From Sphingomonadaceae bacterium (GTDB lineage: Bacteria; Pseudomonadota; Alphaproteobacteria; Sphingomonadales; Sphingomonadaceae), in assembly GCA_947442095.1 (NCBI GenBank), contig CANEVG010000046.1:1-13862 (forward strand): DNA of 13,862 nucleotides, given 5' to 3'. Shown here piece after piece: positions 1 through 6,222 of the stretch (its first letter is position 1; every line of letters starts with the position of its first letter). A program made the translations under genes and the position numbers. The notes under the pieces were generated by a model. It was given only the letters and a program-made list of their open reading frames with translations. It ran no database searches and was not told the DNA's origin.

Positions 1-1
1 C

Positions 2-1159
2 GGCGAGCAGGCGCAGGCCATCGAGGCGGCCGAGCGCGCGGTGGCGCTTGGTCCGGCCAATCCCGAGGCGCTCTTGCTGCGCGGCCTGCTGGTTCGCGAG
101 CAATTCGGGCTGGCAGCGTCGCTGCCCTGGTTCGAGGCCGGGCTCAAGGTCAGCCCTGATGATCCGGCCTTGCTCGGCGAATATGCCGCAACGCTGGGCG
201 AAATGGGCCAATACCGCGCGATGCTGATCGTCTGCCGCAAGCTGACCGGAGTTGATCCCAAGAACAAGCGCCCCGCGTTCCTGCAGGCGGTGCTGGCGGC
301 GCGGGCGGGCAAGACCGATCTGGCGCGCAGCATTCTCCAGCGCGGGGGCACGGCGCTGCGCGATATGCCCGCCGCGGTCCTGCTCAGCGGCGTGCTGGAA
401 TACCGGGTCGGCAATATTAACGTAGCAGTCGAGCAGTTCGATCGGTTGGTGCGGCTGCAACCCGATAATCTGGAAGTACGGCAGATGCTCGTCCGGGCCC
501 TGGCCCGGCAGCGAAACGATCGGCAGGTTGCCGAACGCTTTGCTGCCGACGCCGACGCGCCTTATGCGGCGCCCTATATGCAGCGTCTGATCGGCATTGT
601 CTGGCAGCGGCTGGGCGATGACGAGCGGAGCGCCCTGCTGCTGGACCGGGCCGCACATCCCAAAGCGCATGGCCCTGCTGCGCTGCCCGTTACCGTCGAT
701 GCGGGTGTGCTGGCCGTGCACTATGGCGAAGCACCCAATCTGGCGCAGAACGCGGTGCCCTATATCCGCTCGCTGCTGCGCCAGGGCCGCAAGGATGAGG
801 CGCAGGTCGCCGCAGACCGCCTGCGGGCTGCCAATCCCGGTGCGGCCGAGGCCCATCTGCTGTCGGGCGACATGCGCGCGCTGCGCGGGGATGCGGCAGG
901 AGCGCTGGCCGACTATCAGAGAGGCGCGGCCATCCGGTTCAACGAGCCGGTGCTGCGCCGGATGAATGGCACGCTGCGCGCGCTTGGCCGCGAGAGCGAG
1001 GCTGACGCGATGACCTCGCGCTATCTGGCCCAGAACCCGCAGAGCGTGGCGGCGATGAAGCTGCTTGCAGCTTCCTATCACGATAACCCGCGCAGCGACG
1101 CGTTTGCGGCCATGACAAGGGCGCTCGGCGCGCGCGGGCAGCTTGTGCCGGTTCAATAG
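2..1159 (+). CDS. TPR-repeat protein, 3' part (5' end outside window)
   Basis: The frame is open from the window edge, so this is the C-terminal 385 residues of a longer protein. The GTG at 41 is only the first possible start inside the window and should not be taken as the real one. The sequence is a run of helical pairs typical of tetratricopeptide repeats. Examples are segments ending in VDPKN, LQPDN and QNPQS, with small residues and paired Ala/Leu/Tyr positions between them (LLSGVLEYRVGN, LLSGDMRALRGDAAGALADY). TPR arrays act as protein-interaction scaffolds; no catalytic motif is visible and no partner can be named. The protein stops soon after a repeat that looks incomplete (residues near LLAASYHDNPRSDAF), so the natural C-terminus may have been shortened. 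A CoA-transferase-family gene starts 86 bp downstream on the same strand, with no terminator between them. TPR assignment is secure; cellular role unknown. Confidence 0.8.
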   Translation, partial: GEQAQAIEAAERAVALGPANPEALLLRGLLVREQFGLAASLPWFEAGLKVSPDDPALLGEYAATLGEMGQYRAMLIVCRKLTGVDPKNKRPAFLQAVLAARAGKTDLARSILQRGGTALRDMPAAVLLSGVLEYRVGNINVAVEQFDRLVRLQPDNLEVRQMLVRALARQRNDRQVAERFAADADAPYAAPYMQRLIGIVWQRLGDDERSALLLDRAAHPKAHGPAALPVTVDAGVLAVHYGEAPNLAQNAVPYIRSLLRQGRKDEAQVAADRLRAANPGAAEAHLLSGDMRALRGDAAGALADYQRGAAIRFNEPVLRRMNGTLRALGRESEADAMTSRYLAQNPQSVAAMKLLAASYHDNPRSDAFAAMTRALGARGQLVPVQ

Positions 1160-1173
1160 CAGCAGGTTCAATA
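1150..1173 (+). repeat. Short direct repeat at the end of the TPR gene
   Basis: The nonamer GGTTCAATA occurs at 1150-1158 and again at 1165-1173, a 15-bp period. The first copy contains the TAG stop of the TPR gene. Two GTTC motifs lie 11 bp apart here, which is not the N7 spacing of an alphaproteobacterial LexA box. It may be a slippage duplication. Confidence 0.4.
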
Positions 1174-1245
1174 AGGCTCGACAGCAGCGCAATCGCGCGG
1201 CAAACCGCACTTTCAATCGAACGATTAAAAGTGATGGGATAAGCG

Positions 1246-2313
1246 ATGGCTGGTGCGCTGGAAGGTCTGACTGTACTCGAATTTGCCGGGATCGGCCCCG
1301 GCCCGTTTGCCTGCATGATGCTGGCCGATCACGGCGCACGCGTGATCCGCATCGACCGGCCGGGCAAACCCGGGCGCGTGGGGGATCAGGGCAACCGTGA
1401 TATTCTGAACCGTAACAGGGTGCGGCTTGAGCTTGATCTCAAGAGCCCTGAAGCCATTGCGCAGATCCGCGAAATGGTGCGCACAGCCGACGTGGTTATC
1501 GAAGGCTTCCGCCCCGGCGTGATGGAGCGGCTGGGGCTTGGGCCTGATGTGCTGCTCGCAGACAATCCCAGGCTGATCTACGGGCGCATGACCGGCTGGG
1601 GTCAGGAGGGGCCGATGGCGCCGCTCGCGGGACACGATATCAACTACATCGCACTGGCCGGCGCCCTGCACACCTATGGCGCGGCTGGCGGCAAGCCGCA
1701 GTTCCCGGTCAATGCCGTGGGCGATTTCGGCGGCGGCGGTATGATGATGGCGTTCGGCGTGATGGCAGCGGTGTTCGCCGTGCAGCGCAGCGGGACTGGC
1801 CAGGTGATCGACTGCGCGATGGTCGATGGCGCGGCGATCCTTTCGGCAATGACCTGGACCTTTTTCGGCAACGGCCAGTGGAAGGATGAGCGCGGGGTCA
1901 ATCTGCTCGATGGCGGCGCGCACTTCTATGACACCTACCAGACCAGCGACGGCAAGTGGATCGCGCTTGGCTCGATCGAACCGCAGTTCTATGCGCTGCT
2001 GATGGAGAAGAGCGGGCTGGGCGTTGATCCTGCCTTTGCCGCACAGATGAACCAGGCGGAATGGCCCGCGCTCAAGGCCAAGGTCGCGGCGATGATCGCC
2101 ACCAAGACACGCGATGAATGGCAGGCGATCATGGACGGCACCGACATCTGCTTCGCGCCGGTGCTGAGCCTCAAGGAAGCGCCGCACCACCCGCACAACG
2201 CCGCGCGCGGCATGTTCGTGGAGGATGGCGGGATGACCATGCCCGCACCCGCACCGCGCTTCCTTGGCACGCCCGCGCCCGCGCCGCGGCTGGCGTCGGA
2301 GTCGATGGGGTAG
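1246..2313 (+). CDS. CaiB/BaiF-family CoA transferase, alpha-methylacyl-CoA racemase type
   Basis: 355 residues of the family III CoA-transferase fold. The N-terminus has the usual CoA-binding layout (VLEFAGIGPGPFACMMLAD near residues 10-28, then RIDRPG and a D(L)KSPE segment). Three residues that form the catalytic set of the Mycobacterium tuberculosis racemase MCR (His126, Asp156, Glu241) have exact counterparts at a constant offset: His130 in GHDINY, Asp160 in GDFGGGG and Glu245 in SIEPQFY. This favours an alpha-methylacyl-CoA racemase, which inverts the 2-methyl centre of branched acyl-CoAs before beta-oxidation, over an intermolecular CoA transferase, whose catalytic residue is an Asp in another context. 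The length is near that of MCR (about 360). The ATG at 1246 has only a weak purine stretch (GGGATAAG) upstream. No other fatty-acid gene is visible nearby, so the substrate is unknown. The stop lies 7 bp from the convergent DUF475 gene. Confidence 0.88.
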   Translation: MAGALEGLTVLEFAGIGPGPFACMMLADHGARVIRIDRPGKPGRVGDQGNRDILNRNRVRLELDLKSPEAIAQIREMVRTADVVIEGFRPGVMERLGLGPDVLLADNPRLIYGRMTGWGQEGPMAPLAGHDINYIALAGALHTYGAAGGKPQFPVNAVGDFGGGGMMMAFGVMAAVFAVQRSGTGQVIDCAMVDGAAILSAMTWTFFGNGQWKDERGVNLLDGGAHFYDTYQTSDGKWIALGSIEPQFYALLMEKSGLGVDPAFAAQMNQAEWPALKAKVAAMIATKTRDEWQAIMDGTDICFAPVLSLKEAPHHPHNAARGMFVEDGGMTMPAPAPRFLGTPAPAPRLASESMG

Positions 2314-2320
2314 GAGCGGC

Positions 2321-3388
2321 TCACTCCGCCCGCAGCGCGTCCTCGATCTCGCCATCCGGGAACTTGCGCTTGTGGCGGACGGACCACCACATCGACAGGC
2401 CTATCAATGCTGCGCCGATCAGGCCGGTGATCGTCTCGGGAATTTCAGCATAGGCCGAGCCCAGCATGATCCCCGCCAGCGCGATGATCGCCCAGAACGC
2501 ACCGTGCTCAAGGTAGCGATACTCGGCCAGCGTGCCCTGGCGCACCAGCAGGATAGTGAGTGAACGCACGAACATCGCGCCGATCGAAAGGCCCAGCGCG
2601 ATCACGACCATGTTGTTGGAAAGGGCGAACGCCCCGATCACGCCATCAAAGCTGAACGAGGCATCGAGCACATTGAGATAGAGAAAGCCCGCAAGGCCTG
2701 CGTGGACGACTTGCCCGGCTGCTTTCTGCGCGGCATCGCGCATTTCCAGCAAGGTGCCGATGGCCTCGACCGCAATGAACGTGACAATCCCGAGTGCGCT
2801 TGCGCCGAGGAAAGTCAGGGCATCCTCGGGCGGGAGCAGCAACGAGATGCCATAGATCACCAGCAGCAGGATGGCGATTTCGGCGGCCTTGATCTCGCTC
2901 ATCAGGGCCAGCCTGCGCTCCAGCCATTGGATCCAGTGCACCTCCTTCTCGCCGTCGAAGAAGAACGAGAGGCCGACCATGGCCAGAAACGCGCCGCCAA
3001 AACCCGCAATGCCAATATGCGCGCCCGAGACGATCTCCTCATAGCGCGCCGGTTCGGTAAGCGAGATGCGCACCGCCTCGATCGGCCCAATTCCGGCCGC
3101 AATCGCCACGATGGCGAGCGGGAAAATGATCCGCATGCCAAACACGGCAATGACCATGCCCCAAGTGAGGAAGCGCTGCTGCCAGACTTCGTCCATGTCG
3201 CTCAGCACCGATGCGTTGACCACTGCGTTGTCGAACGACAGCGAGATCTCGAGTACCGAGAGCATGACCACGATCCACAGCATTGCCAAGGTGGCAGCCA
3301 CGGACCCGGTCTGGAACCAGCCATAAGCGGCGGCCAGTACGAGGCAGACGAACGTGAAGGCGATCGATCCGCCGAAGTTCTTGAGCAA
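2321..3388 (-). CDS. DUF475 family (TerC-like) integral membrane protein
   Basis: 355 residues, mostly hydrophobic, with about eight to nine predicted membrane segments. Two related acidic motifs mark the two halves: EISLSFDNAV at residues 47-56 and LDASFSFDGVIGAF at 241-254. This is the duplicated SFD(N/G) pattern of the TerC/DUF475 group. The central block SGAHIGIAGFGGAFL through FFFDGEKEVHW (about 121-152) is also typical of DUF475. TerC relatives are linked to tellurite resistance and metal-ion handling, but the biochemical activity of DUF475 is not established and I assign none. The start is TTG at 3388: no ATG or GTG exists between it and the in-frame stop of panB. A GAGA stretch lies about 6 bases upstream. 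The gene follows panB by 48 bp on the same strand without a terminator, so both probably share a transcript. The C-terminus is a short charged cytosolic tail. Confidence 0.85.
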   Translation of the reverse strand: MLKNFGGSIAFTFVCLVLAAAYGWFQTGSVAATLAMLWIVVMLSVLEISLSFDNAVVNASVLSDMDEVWQQRFLTWGMVIAVFGMRIIFPLAIVAIAAGIGPIEAVRISLTEPARYEEIVSGAHIGIAGFGGAFLAMVGLSFFFDGEKEVHWIQWLERRLALMSEIKAAEIAILLLVIYGISLLLPPEDALTFLGASALGIVTFIAVEAIGTLLEMRDAAQKAAGQVVHAGLAGFLYLNVLDASFSFDGVIGAFALSNNMVVIALGLSIGAMFVRSLTILLVRQGTLAEYRYLEHGAFWAIIALAGIMLGSAYAEIPETITGLIGAALIGLSMWWSVRHKRKFPDGEIEDALRAE

Positions 3389-3436
3389 TTGGGTCTCGTG
3401 CTGAAAGGAGGAAAGCTGTTTGCGTGAAATCTGCCC

Positions 3437-4306
3437 TTACTTCGGCTGGTAGGTCTGTTCCACCCCCGGAAACGTGCGGGCGCGCACTTCGGCTGCATAA
3501 GCAGCGGCAGCGGCCGAAATTGTTTCAGCCAGGTTTTCGTAGATTTTCACGAAGCGGGGGGTGCGCTCGAACATGCCGAGCATGTCGTCGGTGACGAGAA
3601 CCTGCCCGTCGCACTGCGCCGAAGCGCCGATGCCGATGGTGGGGCAGGGCACGGCCTGGGTGATCGCCACCGCAAGCGGCTCGACCACGCCTTCGACAAC
3701 AATGGCAAAGGCTCCCGCCTCAGCAATCGCGCTGGCGTCGCCCACGATCTTTTCCGCTTCTGCCGCGCTGCGCCCGCGCGCGTTGTAGCCGCCCAGCACG
3801 TTGACCGCCTGCGGGGTGAGGCCGACATGGCCCATCACCGGAATGCCGCGCGCCGTCAGAAAGGCCACGGTTTCGGCCATCGCCGCGCCGCCTTCCAGCT
3901 TGACCGCTGCGCAACCAGTTTCCTTGAGCACGCGCGAGGCGCTGGCAAAGGCCTGTTCGGGCGAGCCTTCGTAGGTGCCGAAGGGCATGTCGACCACGAC
4001 AGCAGCATGGTAGGACCCGCGCACCACCGCCGCGCCATGCGCGCACATCATGTCGAGCGTGACGGGAACGCTGGAGGGCAGGCCATAGATTACCTGGCCG
4101 AGCGAATCCCCCACCAGCAGGAGATCGCAATGCTCATCGAGAAGCTGCGCTTGCCGCGCGGTGTAGGCGGTGAGCATGACCACCGGATGTGTTGTCACCC
4201 CGTCCACCTTGCGCTGGCGAATGCCCGGGATGTTGAGCCGCTTCATCGGCGCCGGAGTGGGGTGCGCGCGGCTGGTGGCGGTGTCGAGGACGTAAGTGGT
4301 GGACAT
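3437..4306 (-). CDS. panB: 3-methyl-2-oxobutanoate hydroxymethyltransferase (ketopantoate hydroxymethyltransferase)
   Basis: PanB transfers a hydroxymethyl group from 5,10-methylenetetrahydrofolate to 2-oxoisovalerate to form ketopantoate, the first committed step to pantothenate and CoA; it is a cytosolic TIM-barrel enzyme needing Mg2+. I take the ATG at 4306, giving 289 residues. It has a good Shine-Dalgarno AGGAAG 5 bases upstream, and the protein before it (upstream frame to 4483) is Arg/Ala-rich and unlike PanB. Family residues are visible: Asp67-Ser68 in VGDSLGQ, Asp106 in VVVDMPFGTYEGS, Lys136 and Glu138 in VKLEGG, and Glu205 in VVEGVVEP. These match E. coli metal ligands Asp45, Asp84 and Glu114, substrate-contacting Ser46 and Lys112, and catalytic Glu181. 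GHVGLTPQAVNVLGGY and IGIGAS are also typical. panC, panD and panE are not in the window. It is divergent from the permease at 4568 and leads into the DUF475 gene. Confidence 0.96.
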   Translation of the reverse strand: MSTTYVLDTATSRAHPTPAPMKRLNIPGIRQRKVDGVTTHPVVMLTAYTARQAQLLDEHCDLLLVGDSLGQVIYGLPSSVPVTLDMMCAHGAAVVRGSYHAAVVVDMPFGTYEGSPEQAFASASRVLKETGCAAVKLEGGAAMAETVAFLTARGIPVMGHVGLTPQAVNVLGGYNARGRSAAEAEKIVGDASAIAEAGAFAIVVEGVVEPLAVAITQAVPCPTIGIGASAQCDGQVLVTDDMLGMFERTPRFVKIYENLAETISAAAAAYAAEVRARTFPGVEQTYQPK

Positions 4307-4311
4307 CTTGG

Positions 4312-4317
4312 CTTCCT
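4312..4317 (-). promoter_or_regulatory. Ribosome binding site of panB
   Basis: On the minus strand AGGAAG precedes ATG 4306 by 5 bases. This decides the panB start in favour of 4306 over the upstream in-frame start at 4483. Confidence 0.75.
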
Positions 4318-4411
4318 GCCTGTTGGCCCGCGCTTCTAGTGTTTTTTGCGCTGCGGTGGAAGCGCGGCGATGCGCCGGGCGAGCCGATTGGCCCGACTTC
4401 AGGGCGAAACG

Positions 4412-4451
4412 CGCAAAGCGGGAAACAGGGCTGGGGAAAAACCGCTTTGCG
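4412..4451. repeat. Perfect 10-bp inverted repeat in the panB/permease divergent intergenic region
   Basis: CGCAAAGCGG at 4412-4421 has its exact reverse complement CCGCTTTGCG at 4442-4451, separated by 20 bp that include a GGGGAAAAA stretch. The arms start 30 bp apart, about three helical turns, so two protein dimers or one spaced dimer could bind the same DNA face. It could equally form a hairpin with a 20-base loop, but no T-run follows on either strand, so a terminator is unlikely. The remainder of this 261-bp region (4307-4567) holds a short AT-richer stretch with GCAATAA at 4471-4477 and 4480-4486, which may include a -10 for the permease. I could not place a convincing full promoter. 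Confidence 0.5.
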
Positions 4452-4509
4452 GCGCGGCATGGCGGCGCTAGCAATAAAGGCAATAACCTGGTTTCCGGCC
4501 AGTCATGAT

Positions 4510-4533
4510 CCTGCCCGCGAGCCGCGCGGCAGG
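4510..4533 (+). other. GC-rich hairpin in the permease leader
   Basis: CCTGCC (4510-4515) followed by CGCG (4516-4519) pairs with CGCG (4523-4526) and GGCAGG (4528-4533), with a loop AGC and one bulged C at 4527. That is ten base pairs, ending 34 bases before the start codon. There is no T-run, so it is not an intrinsic terminator. It may be an mRNA leader structure or an operator, if transcription starts upstream of it. Confidence 0.4.
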
Positions 4534-4556
4534 GGATTTGCGCTCCGGACCAAGGC

Positions 4557-4562
4557 AGGAGA
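4557..4562 (+). promoter_or_regulatory. Ribosome binding site of the amino acid permease
   Basis: AGGAGA lies 5 bases before ATG 4568 and fixes that start over the in-frame ATG at 4505, which lacks a comparable site. Confidence 0.75.
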
Positions 4563-4567
4563 CTTCA

Positions 4568-6085
4568 ATGTTCGGTCGCGTCAAACCACTCGACGCCATT
4601 CTTGCCACAGCCGAGAAGAAATCGCTCCACCGCTCGCTCGGCGCTTTCCAGCTTACCATGCTCGGTGTTGGTGCGGTCATCGGCACTGGCATTTTCGTGT
4701 TGACCGCCGAAGCCGCCCAGAAGGCCGGGCCGGGCATGATGATCAGCTTCATGATCGCCGGGTTCGTCTGCGCGGTGTCGGCACTGTGCTATGCCGAAAT
4801 GGCCGCGATGGTGCCGGTCTCGGGTTCGGCTTACACTTACAGCTATGCCGTGATGGGCGAGCTGGTTGCATGGATGGTCGGCTGGGCGCTGATCCTGGAA
4901 TATGCGGTGGCGGCAGGCGCGGTCTCGGTCGGCTGGTCAGGCTATGTCGTCGGCCTTATCGAGAACGCGTTCAGCATCAATATCCCCGATCTGCTTGTGC
5001 GCGGGCCTTATGACGGCGGGGTGATCAACCTGCCGGCCATGCTGATTGCGGGCCTTGTCACCTGGCTGCTGGTCATCGGAACGCGCGAAAGCGCCTCGGT
5101 CAATGCGATACTGGTGTCTATCAAGGTTACAGCGCTTACCCTGTTCGTCATTCTGGCGGTGCCGGTGATGAAGATGGAGAATTTCGAGCCGTTCTCCCCG
5201 CTCGGCTTTTCCGGCATCGGTGCGGCGGCGGCTTCGATCTTCTTTGCCTATGTGGGCTTCGATGCGGTTTCCACAGCGGCAGAGGAAACCAAGAATCCGC
5301 AGCGCAACATGCCGATCGGGCTGATCGGCAGCCTTGGCATTTGCACGATTTTCTATCTGCTGGTGGCGGCAGGTGTGATCGGTTCGGTCGGCGCACAACC
5401 GGTCATGGTGGGTGGTGTCGGGCTTGAGCCGGGCAGCCCGGAACTGGCCCAGCAGTGCGCCGCGATCGCGGATCAGGCGGTGGTCTGCTCGAAGGAAGCG
5501 CTGGCGTGGACCTTGCGCGAGATCGGCTACCTGCAGATCGGCAACCTGATCGGCCTTGCAGCCGGCCTCGCACTGCCTTCGGTCATCCTGATGATGATGT
5601 TCGGCCAGACCCGTATCTTCTTCGTGATGAGCCGCGACGGGCTGCTGCCAGAAGTGTTCTCGAAGATCCACCCGCGCTACAACACCCCGCACGTGATCAC
5701 GATCATCACCGGCGTGTTCGTAGCGCTGTTTGCAGCGTTCTTCCCGGTGGGCTTGCTCGCCAATATCTCCAACTCAGGCACGCTGTTCGCCTTTGCAGCG
5801 GTTTCGATCGCGGTGATCGTGATCCGCCGCAAGGAGCCGGAGCGCCACCGTCCGTTCCGCACCCCGGCGATCTACCTTACCGCACCGCTCTCGCTCGCGG
5901 GCTGCCTCTACCTGTTCTACAAGCTCGACTGGAAGAGCCAGCAGCTCTTCGTGATCTGGGCGGTTATCGGGCTTGTCGTCTATTTCGCCTATAGCCGCAG
6001 CCGCAGCCATGTCGGGCGCGGCATGGTCGAGGTGCACGAGGATGACAGCGATATCCCGCCGCAGCCGGTGCCGCCGATCAACTGA
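4568..6085 (+). CDS. APC-superfamily amino acid permease (cationic amino acid transporter type)
   Basis: 505 residues and about 12 hydrophobic membrane segments. The first membrane helix carries the glycine-rich break typical of APC transporters (GVGAVIGTGIFVL, about 33-45), where substrate backbone atoms bind in known members. ALCYAEMAAMVPVSGSAYTY (about 72-91) and FFAYVGFDAVSTAAEE followed by TKNPQRNMPIG (about 225-251) are signatures of the cationic amino acid transporter (CAT) group. The predicted job is proton-coupled or facilitated amino acid uptake across the inner membrane; the exact amino acid cannot be read. The loop at about 276-312 is long and carries Cys297 and Cys307, which may form a disulfide if it faces the periplasm. 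The C-terminal tail (about 480-505) is acidic and proline-rich. The gene stands alone between a divergent intergenic region and a strong terminator, so it is probably monocistronic. Confidence 0.88.
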   Translation: MFGRVKPLDAILATAEKKSLHRSLGAFQLTMLGVGAVIGTGIFVLTAEAAQKAGPGMMISFMIAGFVCAVSALCYAEMAAMVPVSGSAYTYSYAVMGELVAWMVGWALILEYAVAAGAVSVGWSGYVVGLIENAFSINIPDLLVRGPYDGGVINLPAMLIAGLVTWLLVIGTRESASVNAILVSIKVTALTLFVILAVPVMKMENFEPFSPLGFSGIGAAAASIFFAYVGFDAVSTAAEETKNPQRNMPIGLIGSLGICTIFYLLVAAGVIGSVGAQPVMVGGVGLEPGSPELAQQCAAIADQAVVCSKEALAWTLREIGYLQIGNLIGLAAGLALPSVILMMMFGQTRIFFVMSRDGLLPEVFSKIHPRYNTPHVITIITGVFVALFAAFFPVGLLANISNSGTLFAFAAVSIAVIVIRRKEPERHRPFRTPAIYLTAPLSLAGCLYLFYKLDWKSQQLFVIWAVIGLVVYFAYSRSRSHVGRGMVEVHEDDSDIPPQPVPPIN

Positions 6086-6111
6086 TCGGGGTTTCAGCGC
6101 GGGCGCTTCAA

Positions 6112-6142
6112 GGCCGCTTCTCTCAGGAGAGGCGGCCCTTTT
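6112..6142 (+). terminator. Rho-independent terminator after the permease
   Basis: An 11-bp stem starts with GGCCGC at 6112-6117, closes on GCGGCC at 6132-6137 and has a four-base loop TCAG. One T-G wobble is present. It is followed by CTTTT at 6138-6142. It lies 27 bases past the permease stop and insulates the SOS operon downstream. Confidence 0.88.
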
Positions 6143-6169
6143 GCCTGGAAAGCCCATTTTCGCCTGGAA
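6143..6169 (+). repeat. Short direct repeat between terminator and imuA promoter
   Basis: GCCTGGAA occurs at 6143-6150 and 6162-6169, a 19-bp period, each copy following a T-rich tract (TTTT or TTTTC). It could be a remnant of a local duplication; no function can be assigned. Confidence 0.3.
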
Positions 6170-6188
6170 GGAAGTGTGGGGAGAGCGC

Positions 6189-6216
6189 TTGCATGGAATG
6201 GTGATTGGAACATAAT
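6189..6216 (+). promoter_or_regulatory. Predicted sigma-70 promoter of the imuA-imuB-dnaE2 operon
   Basis: TTGCAT at 6189-6194 resembles a -35 box and CATAAT at 6211-6216 a -10 box, with a 16-bp spacer. The expected transcription start would be about 6222-6224, at the ATG of imuA. The -10 overlaps the LexA site, as expected for direct repression. Predicted by eye. Confidence 0.55.
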
Positions 6217-6222
6217 GGGAAC
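6208..6222. promoter_or_regulatory. LexA box of alphaproteobacterial type
   Basis: GAAC (6208-6211), seven bases, GAAC (6219-6222). Read on the other strand this is GTTC-N7-GTTC, the direct-repeat LexA operator known from Rhodobacter, Rhizobium and Caulobacter. The position, directly before imuA and over the predicted -10, matches SOS control of this cassette in other alphaproteobacteria. LexA bound here would block transcription until RecA-stimulated self-cleavage. Confidence 0.9.

Noticed and set aside
1150..1173. Second LexA box from the paired GTTC motifs
   Set aside because: The two GTTC motifs are 11 bases apart rather than 7 and lie at the end of a gene.
1225..2355. 376-residue minus-strand open frame opposite the CoA racemase
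   Set aside because: His/Arg/Ala-rich antisense translation; the plus-strand frame has intact family motifs and catalytic residues.
2702..3427. 241-residue open frame on the plus strand opposite DUF475
   Set aside because: Its sequence is His/Asp/Arg-rich with no family features; it is an antisense shadow of a clear membrane-protein gene in GC-rich DNA.
4307..4483. N-terminal extension of PanB to a start at 4483
   Set aside because: The extension is not PanB-like, and ATG 4306 has a well-placed AGGAAG.
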